64,000 nt of DNA from Flavobacterium daemonense (lineage in GTDB: Bacteria > Bacteroidota > Bacteroidia > Flavobacteriales > Flavobacteriaceae), in the NCBI RefSeq assembly GCF_007341385.1, contig NZ_VJYD01000006.1:1-64000 (forward strand), in the 5' to 3' direction. The notes under the pieces are model-generated. The model saw only the letters and a program-made list of their open reading frames with translations. It was not told where the DNA came from and ran no database searches. Below, piece after piece: positions 9,248 through 17,888 of this stretch. The translations under genes were made by a program, and so were the position numbers. Position 1 is the first letter of the stretch. Each line of letters opens with the position of its first letter.

Positions 9248-9859
9248 ATGAAAAATTTCCCCATTCTAATTGTTTTATTGCTTTGTTTTAAAGGTTTTGC
9301 CCAAACCACTCCGAATATTGCATTTCAAAAGAGTAGATATGAGCTGGCTGTTTCCTACTATCAAAAAGCAGATTTTAAAAAAGCATTGGATTTATTTTCG
9401 ATTGCTTCTAAACTTAAACCCGAAAATGAATTAGGAAAAGAATCGGCAAAAAAGATCGATACTTTGAAAACTATATTGCGTGACGACGCCTTAAATTATA
9501 TTATTGGTACATGGAAGTTAGCCGGAGACAGACCTACTTGGGCTCAGACTGACGAAACGGAAAAAAATCAAACTGAAGAAGTAGTTGAAATCAGCAAAGA
9601 CAAGATTGTTTTTTATGAAACAGATCTAAAAACCCATGCAAGAAAACTAATCAAAACAGAGGATTTAAAGTATTACAATAAAGATGCTTCTGATGCGTCA
9701 TTTTCTGATATTATTCTTTCTGACGGAACTATCTGGAGTTGTTTACTAAATAAAGAAAGCAATATTTTACGAGTGATAAATATTGGAAAAAAGAATGATT
9801 CTGGTGTCGAAAAAATAACCACGGACAATGATGAAGCCTATTTTGTAAAGGTGAAATAA
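9248..9859 (+). CDS. Secreted protein with TPR-like N-terminal region, unknown function
   Basis: The 203-residue protein has a signal peptide ending near GFAQ (about residue 19). A helical stretch around residues 27-60 (YELAVSYYQKADFKKALDLF) looks like a tetratricopeptide repeat. The C-terminal part around residues 85-203 has a lipocalin- or DUF-like pattern starting IIGTWKLAGDRPTW. No enzyme motif was seen. It carries the same upstream box as two genes near the sensor cassettes, suggesting shared control. Confidence 0.75.
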   Translation: MKNFPILIVLLLCFKGFAQTTPNIAFQKSRYELAVSYYQKADFKKALDLFSIASKLKPENELGKESAKKIDTLKTILRDDALNYIIGTWKLAGDRPTWAQTDETEKNQTEEVVEISKDKIVFYETDLKTHARKLIKTEDLKYYNKDASDASFSDIILSDGTIWSCLLNKESNILRVINIGKKNDSGVEKITTDNDEAYFVKVK

Positions 9860-9890
9860 AAAGAGGGAATCAGTTTGATTCCCTCTTTTT
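9858..9890. terminator. Bidirectional terminator between convergent genes
   Basis: The 14-bp arms AAAAAGAGGGAATC (9858-9871) and GATTCCCTCTTTTT (9877-9890) are perfect complements and carry A/T runs on both sides. They serve the secreted TPR protein gene and the convergent beta-barrel gene. Confidence 0.92.
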
Positions 9891-9905
9891 ATGTTTCGCA
9901 GTATA

Positions 9906-10469
9906 TTATAAAAATTTAAATCCGACAGAAAAATTTGAAACTGCGGTTTTTATGTTTCTTCCAGAAGCATCAATATCGGTTACTCCTGCAAGATATCTGT
10001 AATCGACGGTAAAGCGCCATAAATCAACACCAACACCACCCAAGAAACTGCTGTTGTTACGTTCTATTGGTATGTAATTGAGATTGTTACTAGCATGAAT
10101 GCTAGAGTAATTTTTCCAGTTATAGCCAACAAAAAGTCTTACGTTTCCAAGTTTCCCTAATGGGACAACTTTTAAACCTGCGATTAAAGTGGCATCAGTT
10201 CCTGCTAATTTGTATTCTGTTTCGCCAATTCCGGTTTGAGAAACACTAAATTTTGATTCCGCGTATCCAAATTCGCCTTGACCATAAAAAAGTGCCAGAT
10301 TTACTCTTGCAAATCCTCCAAAGCCATAATCAGTTCCAGCGCTTTTAGAACTAAAATCGTCTGTAAGAACAGATGTAATATTGGTTGAAAATACCGGTCC
10401 GACTTGTATAAGCTGTGCAAATCCATTGGCACAAATACACAATAATGTAGCAAGAAAGAATTTTTTCAT
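9906..10469 (-). CDS. Outer-membrane beta-barrel protein
   Basis: The 187-residue protein has a signal peptide ending near GFAQ (about residue 19). Alternating hydrophobic beta strands follow, and it ends in a terminal aromatic strand (FSVGFKFL), as outer-membrane barrels do. The length suggests an 8-stranded small porin-like barrel. No ligand or enzyme motif is visible. It is monocistronic and convergent with the preceding gene. Confidence 0.8.
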   Translation of the reverse strand: MKKFFLATLLCICANGFAQLIQVGPVFSTNITSVLTDDFSSKSAGTDYGFGGFARVNLALFYGQGEFGYAESKFSVSQTGIGETEYKLAGTDATLIAGLKVVPLGKLGNVRLFVGYNWKNYSSIHASNNLNYIPIERNNSSFLGGVGVDLWRFTVDYRYLAGVTDIDASGRNIKTAVSNFSVGFKFL

Positions 10470-10649
10470 AACTAGTTTTATTTGTTTTTGATTCTATAAA
10501 ATTAATTATTATAAATTGAAAGAGAATGATTTTTCTGATTTATTTTAAGGTATCTTTTTGATTTATAGAGTTATGTTGTTTTTTTGTTTAAAGGAAAATC
10601 ACATTTTTAAATGATGTAAATTTGGCAAAAGATCAAATACATTTTAAAA

Positions 10650-11054
10650 ATGAAAATTAAAGCAATCGAACCTCAACAAACTTGGCAAATTAGGCATGAA
10701 GTAATGTGGCCTGACCAGCCTTTTGAATTTGTACAATTAAAGGAAGATGATTTTGGGTTTCATTTTGGTGTTTTTGAAGATGAAAAACTAGTTTCGATTG
10801 TTTCTTGTTTTTTTGCGGAAGATGAAATGCAATTTAGAAAACTCGCAACGCTAACAGAATTTCAAGGAAAAGGAATTGCGACAGAATTGATGAGATTCAT
10901 TTTAAATTTTGCAAAAGAGAAAAAAGTACAACGAGTTTGGTGCAATGCCAGAAGCAATAAGAAGTCATTTTATGAAAAATTTGGAATGAAAGATACGTAT
11001 CAAAATTTTGTTAAAGAAGGTGAGAAATTTACTATAATGGAAATTTTGCTTTAA
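10650..11054 (+). CDS. GNAT family N-acetyltransferase
   Basis: The 134-residue protein is a single GNAT domain. The acetyl-CoA binding motif A is seen in FQGKGIATELMRFIL (about residues 71-85), and the C-terminal strand contains FYEKFGMK. It has no signal peptide and should be cytoplasmic. The acceptor substrate is unknown. Confidence 0.85.
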   Translation: MKIKAIEPQQTWQIRHEVMWPDQPFEFVQLKEDDFGFHFGVFEDEKLVSIVSCFFAEDEMQFRKLATLTEFQGKGIATELMRFILNFAKEKKVQRVWCNARSNKKSFYEKFGMKDTYQNFVKEGEKFTIMEILL

Positions 11055-11228
11055 AAATAATGGCTAAAATTAAATAATAAAATAAACAGAGTCAGATCTT
11101 TAATATTTTGATAGTTTTTGCTCTCCGTTTACCTTTTTTATAATAGTATTCTAATTCTTAACTGTTTTTTTGTGATTTTTCTGCATAAAAAAATATTTTT
11201 TTAATAAAAATGATGTTTTAAAAAACTT

Positions 11229-11240
11229 TGAAAACGTTTT
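11229..11240. promoter_or_regulatory. Palindrome GAAAACGTTTTC, candidate LacI-type operator
   Basis: A perfect 12-bp CG-centred palindrome lies 74 bp before the small secreted protein gene at 11314. A TACTTTG/TACTTTCG promoter-like region follows at 11290-11306. The form resembles LacI-family sites. The cognate regulator is unknown. Confidence 0.35.
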
Positions 11241-11313
11241 CGTCTTTATTAAATGTTAAAGCTTATAAAAAAATATTTTTTTGTTTCGATACTTTGCTTA
11301 CTTTCGCACCCAA

Positions 11314-11697
11314 ATGAGAAAGTTAATAGTATTTTTAGTATTCATGAATTTGCTTCTGCTGGGCGGAGGCCAAAATCTTAATGCAAGTACTTTTGGAATT
11401 TCTCACCATCACAGTTTTGAAAAAAAGCACCGTGTAAAATTCACTAATCAAGAACATGGCGCTTCACTTATTGAAGATGCTGATATCGATCTTGAAGAGG
11501 ATTTACTTGGAAATGATGATGTTAATGATGGATTTACTGCTAAATTCTTTGCAGTTAACTACAGTTTACTTGACAAATGGTATTTGACATTTTCAGATCA
11601 ATCTGCTGCAAATGAATCAAATCGTTTTAAATTATTTGCGCCTTTTCTTGCGCCTTCAAATCCTATTTACATTACGCAGCGCGTATTAAGAATTTGA
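11314..11697 (+). CDS. Small secreted protein of unknown function preceding the RND operon
   Basis: Starting at ATG 11314 gives 127 residues with a signal peptide (RKLIVFLVFMNLLLLGGG...ALNAS-like end near residue 25). A TTG start at 11281 would add an unlikely extension that overlaps the promoter-like TACTTTCG. The mature part is acidic in the middle (IEDADIDLEEDLLGNDDVNDG). No family was recognised. It lies 174 bp before the efflux operon on the same strand and could be co-transcribed with it. Confidence 0.65.
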   Translation: MRKLIVFLVFMNLLLLGGGQNLNASTFGISHHHSFEKKHRVKFTNQEHGASLIEDADIDLEEDLLGNDDVNDGFTAKFFAVNYSLLDKWYLTFSDQSAANESNRFKLFAPFLAPSNPIYITQRVLRI

Positions 11698-11871
11698 TCT
11701 ATTGTTATACATCGGTTACCTGAGCTGTAATCCACTGTCTTGTTGATGTATATTTTTTTCTACTTCTTCTTGTAAAAAGTGAGGTTATAACTTAACGGTT
11801 CCTGATGCATTTTCCATCTAAGGGAATCACTGTATTCCAAGCATTCAATCGCTTAATTTCCAAACTAAATC

Positions 11872-12954
11872 ATGAAAAGAATTGTTTTGTTCACAGGCTT
11901 AATTGCCTTTGTGTGCCTTGTTAGTTGTACAACTAAAAAAGAAGAAAAAGAAGAAGTGGAAACGTTTACTGTGACAAATCCAGTAAAAATTGACACTTCA
12001 TTTACTAAAGAATATGTTTCGCAGATTAAATCTGTACGTAACATTGAAATCCGTGCCCAAGAAAAAGGGTTTTTACAAAACATATATGTTGACGAAGGAC
12101 AGTTTGTAAAAGCTGGTCAGCTTTTGTTCAGAATTATGCCAAATATGTATCAAGCAGAATTGCTTAAAGCACAGGCAGAACAAAAATCAACTGAAATTGA
12201 ATTACAAAATGCTAAACTTTTAGCAGATAAAAATATCGTTTCTAAAAACGAATTGAGCGTTGCTCAGGCTAAACTTCAATCAGCGAAAGCAGAAGTTTCA
12301 TTGGCAAAATTACACTTATCATTTACAGAAATCAGAGCTCCTTTTGACGGTACAATCGATAGAATTCCGTTGAAACTAGGAAGTTTAATTGATGAAGGTG
12401 AATTATTGACAAGTCTTTCAGACAACAGCCAAATGTTTGCTTACTTCAATGTTACTGAGCCAGAATATCTTCAATATGAAACTAATATTAAAGACCGTGC
12501 TGATAATAAAGTGAGTTTGCTTTTAGCTAACGGAGATGTTTTTAAAGAAAAAGGAAACGTTGAAGTTATAGAAAGTGAATTTAACAACGAAACTGGAAAC
12601 ATTGCTTTTAGAGCAAGATTCCCAAATTCTGGAAAATTGCTTAGAAATGGTGAAACAGGAAAAGTACAAATGCTTGTTCCGTTGAAAGGTGCCATTGTAA
12701 TTCCACAGAAAGCGACTTACGAAATTCAGGATAAAAAATATGTTTTCGTTGTTGACAAAAGCAACAAAGTTAGCTCTAGAGAAATCACAATTACAGGTGA
12801 AGTTCCTGATTTATATGTGGTTAAAAGCGGACTTAATGAAAATGATAAAATCTTGCTTGAAGGAGTTCAAAAAGTAAAAGAGAACGACAAAATTAAGTAT
12901 GAATACCAATCTCCACAAACGGTAATCAATCATTTACGAGTAAAAGCGGAGTAG
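11872..12954 (+). CDS. RND efflux pump periplasmic adaptor (membrane fusion) lipoprotein
   Basis: The 360-residue protein has a lipobox ending at Cys19 (CLVSC). It then shows the usual adaptor order: lipoyl half-motif (VDEGQFVKAGQLLFRI), a short coiled-coil hairpin (about residues 95-145), the second lipoyl half (IRAPFDGTIDRIPLKLGSLIDEG), then beta-barrel and membrane-proximal domains. It links the inner-membrane pump to the outer-membrane channel. Pump and channel genes follow in the same operon. Confidence 0.93.
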   Translation: MKRIVLFTGLIAFVCLVSCTTKKEEKEEVETFTVTNPVKIDTSFTKEYVSQIKSVRNIEIRAQEKGFLQNIYVDEGQFVKAGQLLFRIMPNMYQAELLKAQAEQKSTEIELQNAKLLADKNIVSKNELSVAQAKLQSAKAEVSLAKLHLSFTEIRAPFDGTIDRIPLKLGSLIDEGELLTSLSDNSQMFAYFNVTEPEYLQYETNIKDRADNKVSLLLANGDVFKEKGNVEVIESEFNNETGNIAFRARFPNSGKLLRNGETGKVQMLVPLKGAIVIPQKATYEIQDKKYVFVVDKSNKVSSREITITGEVPDLYVVKSGLNENDKILLEGVQKVKENDKIKYEYQSPQTVINHLRVKAE

Positions 12955-12984
12955 ATTATTTGTTTTGAAAGTTTCAGGTTTCAG

Positions 12985-13024
12985 GTTTCAAGTTTTGTAA
13001 AACGAGAAACATAAAACTTGAAAC
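12985..13024. repeat. Inverted repeat GTTTCAAGTTTT within efflux operon
   Basis: The 12-bp arms at 12985-12996 and 13013-13024 are perfect complements. GTTTCAG is repeated just upstream. It sits between the adaptor and pump genes and may act as an intra-operon stem-loop. Confidence 0.7.
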
Positions 13025-13066
13025 AATTTTAAACTTCAATTGGTTTAATCATTAAAAAAATATAAA

Positions 13067-16000
13067 ATGTTTAATAAATTTATACAGAGACCTGTTCTGT
13101 CGATAGTAATATCGCTGATAATTGTCTTTTTAGGGGTATTGTCGGTATTGAATTTGCCAATTACGCAGTTCCCTACTATTTCGCCACCAATGGTGAACGT
13201 TACCGCAGATTATCCAGGATCTAATGGTGAGTTGATGATCAAGGCGGTTGTTATTCCTTTGGAAAGAGCTCTAAATGGGGTTCCAGGAATGAAATATATG
13301 GCTTCAGATGCTGGAAATGATGGTGAAGCAACAATTAAAGTAGTTTTTAACTTAGGAACAGATCCAAACCAGGCCGCTATTAACGTTCAAAACCGTGTGG
13401 CTTCGGTTACAAATAAATTACCTCCATTGGTAATTCGAGAAGGTATTAAAATTACTCGTGAAGTACCGAGTATGTTGATGTACGTGAACCTTTACAGTAC
13501 AGACAAAAATACCGACATGAAGTTCTTATACAACTATGCTGATATCAACGTACTTTCAGAATTGAAGAGGGTAAATGGTATTGGTGCTGGAGATATCTTA
13601 GGAACACGTGAATATGCAATGCGTATTTGGTTGAAACCAGATCGTATGTTGGCATACAAAATTTCTGCAGACGAGATAATGGAAGCATTATCAAGTCAAA
13701 GTTTGGAGGCTTCTCCGGGTAAAACGGGAGAAAGTTCTGGTAAACGTTCTCAGGCATTTGAATATGTATTGAAATATTCTGGACGTTTTACAACTAAAGA
13801 ACAATATGAGAACATCGTTGTAAAAGCAAGCCCTAATGGAGAACTTTTACGTTTGAAAGATGTTGCAAAAGTTGAATTTGGAAGCTCGATGTATGATATC
13901 TATTCTAATTTGAATGGAAGACCATCGGCGGCGATTGTATTGAAACAATCTTTTGGAAGTAACGCGAATCAGGTTATTGAAGAGGTTAAGGCTAAACTGG
14001 AAAAAATCAAACAAAGATTTCCAAAAGGAATGGATTATGAAATCTCTTATGACGTTTCTAAATTCCTTGACGCTTCTATCGAAAAAGTAATTCATACGCT
14101 TGTTGAAGCATTTATTTTGGTTGGTTTAGTAGTATTCCTTTTCTTAGGAGACTGGCGTTCTACGGTTATTCCGGCAATTGCGGTACCTGTATCGTTGATT
14201 GGAACTTTTGTGTTCATGACATTCTTTGATATTTCATTGAACTTAATAACATTATTTGCTTTAGTACTTGCAATTGGGGTCGTTGTCGATGACGCGATTG
14301 TGGTTATTGAGGCGGTTCACGCCAAGATGGAAGAGGAACATCTCTCACCATTTAAAGCGACTAAACAAGCAATGCACGAGATTGCAGGAGCGATTATCGC
14401 GATCACATTCTTGATGGCTGCGGTATTTATTCCGGTTGCATTTATGTCTGGTCCGGTTGGGGTATTTTACAGACAGTTCTCTGTAACTATGGCAACTGCG
14501 ATTATTCTTTCAGGTATTGTGGCTTTAACGTTGACACCAGCGCTTTGTGCGATGATGTTGAAAAACAATCACGGTCAGCCTAAAAAGAAAACACCAGCAA
14601 ATAGATTTATTGATGCTTTCAACGAAAAATTCAATTTGGCGCAAGGCAAATATCAAAATCTATTAGGTAAAATTATTGATAGAAGAGTTGTTACTATTGT
14701 TGCGCTTCTTGGTTTCTGTGCTGGAACATGGATTATAAGCAGTAATGTTCCTTCAGGATTTATCCCGAATGAGGATCAGGGAATGTTCTATGCCGTAATT
14801 CAGACACCTCCAGGTTCATCTTTGGAAAGAACTAATAATATTGCTGAGAAAGTTCAAAAAATTGCTGAGACAATTGACGGAGTTAAATCTGTTTCTTCAT
14901 TAGCAGGTTACGAGATTTTATCAGAAGGTACTGGATCTAACTCAGGAACGTGTTTGGTGAACCTTAAAGACTGGAGTGATCGTAAAGAATCTGTATTGGA
15001 GATCATGCACGAAATGGAGGAAAAATGTAAAGATATTACAGGAGCTAATATCGAATTCTTCCAACCGCCAGCTGTACCTGGATATGGTGCTGCCGGAGGA
15101 TTTGAGCTTCGTTTATTAGATAAGACTGGTTCTGTTGATTACAAGAAAATGGAGCAGGTTAACAATGATTTCGTTGCTGAATTGAACAAACAACCTGAAT
15201 TATCAAACGTATTTAGTTTCTATAGTTCAAGTTTCCCTCAATACATGATGAAAGTTGATAATGACTTAGCACAACAAAAAGGTGTTTCTATTGAAAATGC
15301 CATGAATACTTTGTCAACTCTTGTGGGAAGTAACTACGAGATCAGTTTTATCAAATTTGGTATCAACTATAAAGTTATTGTTCAAGCTTCGCCAGAATAC
15401 CGTTCGCAGCCAGATGATATTTTAAAACTGTACGTGAAAAACGATCGTGACGAAATGGTACCATTTTCTGCTTTCATGAAGCTTGAAAAAGTATATGGTC
15501 TTTCGGAAATTACGAGACATAATATGTACACTTCTACACAAATTAGTGGTTCTGCAGCGCCAGGTTATAGTTCTGGTACTGCAATTAAAGTAATTCAGGA
15601 AGTTGCAGCAAAAAAATTACCAAGAGGATATGACATTGACTGGGCGGGTATTTCTGCCGATGAGGTTGCCCAAGGTAATCAAGCTATTTGGGTATTCTTG
15701 ATCTGTTTAGGATTCGTTTACTTGGTATTAGCGGCTCAATATGAGAGTTTTATTTTGCCATTATCAGTAATTCTTTCATTGCCAGCAGGTATTTTTGGAG
15801 CTTTCCTTTTATTGAAAATCGCAGGATTGGAAAACAATATTTATGCTCAGGTTGCCATGGTAATGCTTATTGGTTTATTAGGTAAAAATGCCGTATTGAT
15901 CGTAGAGTTTGCTATTCAGCGACACGCAGCAGGATTAAACGTTTTACAAGCAGCTATGGAAGGAGCAAAAGCGAGGTTCCGTCCTATTTTAATGACTTCG

Positions 16001-16234
16001 TTCGCTTTTATCGCAGGTTTATTACCACTTGCTTTTGCAACTGGACCAGGTAAAATTGGAAACAGAACTATTGGTACTGCGGCTGCCGGAGGTATGCTTA
16101 TAGGAACCATCTGCGGGGTGTTTGTAATTCCGGGATTGTATTTCATTTTTGCTAAGATTGCAGAGAAGCACAAACTGGTAAAACATGAAGAAGAGAATCC
16201 ATTAACTGAAGAAATTGACAATAATCATGTATAA
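13067..16234 (+). CDS. RND (HAE1 type) multidrug efflux permease, AcrB-like
   Basis: This 1055-residue proton-drug antiporter has the expected length and 12 membrane segments in two halves with large periplasmic loops. The proton-relay aspartate pair lies in AIGVVVDDAIVVIEAVHAKME, near residue 410. The matching lysine lies in LLGKNAVLIVEFA, near residue 945. The N-terminus FIQRPVLSIVISL is typical of the AcrB/MexB branch. Exported substrates are probably hydrophobic drugs or toxic compounds. It overlaps the outer-membrane factor gene by 8 bp. Confidence 0.95.
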   Translation: MFNKFIQRPVLSIVISLIIVFLGVLSVLNLPITQFPTISPPMVNVTADYPGSNGELMIKAVVIPLERALNGVPGMKYMASDAGNDGEATIKVVFNLGTDPNQAAINVQNRVASVTNKLPPLVIREGIKITREVPSMLMYVNLYSTDKNTDMKFLYNYADINVLSELKRVNGIGAGDILGTREYAMRIWLKPDRMLAYKISADEIMEALSSQSLEASPGKTGESSGKRSQAFEYVLKYSGRFTTKEQYENIVVKASPNGELLRLKDVAKVEFGSSMYDIYSNLNGRPSAAIVLKQSFGSNANQVIEEVKAKLEKIKQRFPKGMDYEISYDVSKFLDASIEKVIHTLVEAFILVGLVVFLFLGDWRSTVIPAIAVPVSLIGTFVFMTFFDISLNLITLFALVLAIGVVVDDAIVVIEAVHAKMEEEHLSPFKATKQAMHEIAGAIIAITFLMAAVFIPVAFMSGPVGVFYRQFSVTMATAIILSGIVALTLTPALCAMMLKNNHGQPKKKTPANRFIDAFNEKFNLAQGKYQNLLGKIIDRRVVTIVALLGFCAGTWIISSNVPSGFIPNEDQGMFYAVIQTPPGSSLERTNNIAEKVQKIAETIDGVKSVSSLAGYEILSEGTGSNSGTCLVNLKDWSDRKESVLEIMHEMEEKCKDITGANIEFFQPPAVPGYGAAGGFELRLLDKTGSVDYKKMEQVNNDFVAELNKQPELSNVFSFYSSSFPQYMMKVDNDLAQQKGVSIENAMNTLSTLVGSNYEISFIKFGINYKVIVQASPEYRSQPDDILKLYVKNDRDEMVPFSAFMKLEKVYGLSEITRHNMYTSTQISGSAAPGYSSGTAIKVIQEVAAKKLPRGYDIDWAGISADEVAQGNQAIWVFLICLGFVYLVLAAQYESFILPLSVILSLPAGIFGAFLLLKIAGLENNIYAQVAMVMLIGLLGKNAVLIVEFAIQRHAAGLNVLQAAMEGAKARFRPILMTSFAFIAGLLPLAFATGPGKIGNRTIGTAAAGGMLIGTICGVFVIPGLYFIFAKIAEKHKLVKHEEENPLTEEIDNNHV

Positions 16235-17666
16235 AGTAAAAGTATATAAATATAGTGCTGTATTGGCATTAGGTCTTGCTGCAGTGAGCTGTAAAGCTCC
16301 TGCACCAGATACTGCAACCACAAGTGCTCCGGTTCCGGAAGCATTTGGGGCTGTTGCCTCTCAGGATACAACCAATACCTCAACTGTAAAATGGAATGAG
16401 TTCTTTAAGGATCAAAACCTTATTGATTTGATTGATGTAGCGCTGAAAAACAATCAGGAGTTAAACATGACGCTTCAGGAGATCGAAATTGCCAAAAATG
16501 ACGTAAGAGTTCGCAAAGGACTTTTATTGCCGCAAGTTGGCGTTCGCGCAGGAGCAGGAGTAGAGAAAGTGGGAAGATACACTAGCCAAGGTGCTGGTGA
16601 TGCTACTACAGAAATCAAACCTGGTGTTGAAACGCCAGATCCGCTTGGTGATTTTACAATTGCCGCTTATGCAAACTGGGAAGTAGATATCTGGAAAAAA
16701 CTGCGCAATTCTAAAAAAGCAGCATTAAACAGATATTTAGCAACTGTTGAAGGTAAAAACTTTGTAGTTACCAATCTGATTGCAGAAATTGCCGATTCAT
16801 ATTATGAATTATTGGCTTTAGACAGTCAGCTTGATATTGTAAAACAAACAATTACTTTGCAATCAAACGCTTTGGAAATTGTAAAAATTCAGAAGCAAGC
16901 TGCAAGAGCTACAGAACTTGGAGTTAAAAAGTTTGAAGCTGAGGTATTGACTTCAAAAAGCATGGAGTTTGATATTTTACAGCAAATTAAAGAAACGGAG
17001 AACAAGATTAATTTCTTATTAGGACGTTATCCGCAGGAAATTAAAAGAAGCAATTCAAAATTCCTGACTTTATTGCCAGCTTCAGTTAGTGCCGGAATTC
17101 CGTCTCAATTGTTAATGAACCGTCCTGATGTTAAACAGGCAGAATTAGAATTAGTTGCTGCGAAATTAGATGTAAAAGTTGCTCGTGCAGAATTTTATCC
17201 TTCACTTGATATTACAGCTGCGTTTGGAGTTCAAGCATTTAAGCCATCTTATTTGTTTACGCTTCCAGAATCGCTTTTATATTCATTAGCCGGAGATCTT
17301 GCTGCACCGCTGATCAACAGAAATGCAATTAAAGCCGAATTTGCAAGTGCAAATGCAAGACAGCTTCAGGCATTATATAATTACGATAAAACGATTTTAA
17401 ACGCTTATTTAGAAGTATCTAATCAGCTTTCTAAAATTGATAATCTGCAAAAAGGCTATGATTTAAAATCACAGCAAGTTGATGCTTTAAACAGATCAAT
17501 TGATGTTTCAAATGATTTGTTTAAATCGGCAAGAGTAGATTATTTTGAAGTTTTAATGACGCAACGTGACGCATTAGAAGCAAATTTAGAATTGATTGAT
17601 ACTAAAAAAGAACAACTTAACGCTGCCGTTCATGTTTACAGAGACCTAGGCGGAGGTTGGAAGTAG
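16227..17666 (+). CDS. Outer-membrane efflux lipoprotein (TolC/NodT family)
   Basis: From ATG 16227 the protein has 479 residues with a lipobox ending at Cys22 (LAAVSC). Two repeated outer-membrane-efflux-protein domains with long helices follow (for example LNMTLQEIEIAKNDVRVRKG, and LLMNRPDVKQAELELVAAKLDVK in the second repeat). A TTG start at 16215 is possible but adds nothing. It forms the outer-membrane channel of the tripartite pump with the two genes before it. The start codon lies inside the end of the pump gene, so translation is probably coupled. Confidence 0.93.
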   Translation: MYKVKVYKYSAVLALGLAAVSCKAPAPDTATTSAPVPEAFGAVASQDTTNTSTVKWNEFFKDQNLIDLIDVALKNNQELNMTLQEIEIAKNDVRVRKGLLLPQVGVRAGAGVEKVGRYTSQGAGDATTEIKPGVETPDPLGDFTIAAYANWEVDIWKKLRNSKKAALNRYLATVEGKNFVVTNLIAEIADSYYELLALDSQLDIVKQTITLQSNALEIVKIQKQAARATELGVKKFEAEVLTSKSMEFDILQQIKETENKINFLLGRYPQEIKRSNSKFLTLLPASVSAGIPSQLLMNRPDVKQAELELVAAKLDVKVARAEFYPSLDITAAFGVQAFKPSYLFTLPESLLYSLAGDLAAPLINRNAIKAEFASANARQLQALYNYDKTILNAYLEVSNQLSKIDNLQKGYDLKSQQVDALNRSIDVSNDLFKSARVDYFEVLMTQRDALEANLELIDTKKEQLNAAVHVYRDLGGGWK

Positions 17667-17697
17667 AATACCCATTTTAATTAGTTATTAGTAGAGG

Positions 17698-17731
17698 CCT
17701 CTCAGAAGTAAAATTCTGGGAGGTTTTTTTT
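17698..17731 (+). terminator. Rho-independent terminator of the RND operon
   Basis: CCTCTCAGAA (17698-17707) pairs with TTCTGGGAGG (17714-17723), with one wobble, followed by eight Ts. Confidence 0.88.
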
Positions 17732-17757
17732 GATGAACAAACCCCAAAGCTGAACTG

Positions 17758-17873
17758 GACTGATCCCGAAGCCTCGGGACAGCCCTACAACATACATCGA
17801 GCCTTAGGCTCTTTTCAAAGTTCCGAAGGAACGAACCAAATTGTAGAGCTGTCCCGAGGCTTCGGGATCAGTC
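17758..17873. repeat. Large inverted repeat with 26-bp perfect arms
   Basis: Arms 17758-17783 and 17848-17873 are perfect reverse complements, extended by CTACAA (17785-17790) with TTGTAG (17841-17846). Each arm itself contains the near-palindrome CCCGAAGCCTCGGG. It lies where a response regulator gene would be expected downstream of the copy-1 sensor kinase. It may act as a convergent terminator or mark a rearrangement. Confidence 0.88.
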
Positions 17874-17888
17874 TAGTTTAGGTATAGT

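Noticed and set aside
17758..17873. Insertion sequence ends
   Set aside because: The arms are palindromic, but only about 64 bp lies between them and no transposase or target duplication was seen.
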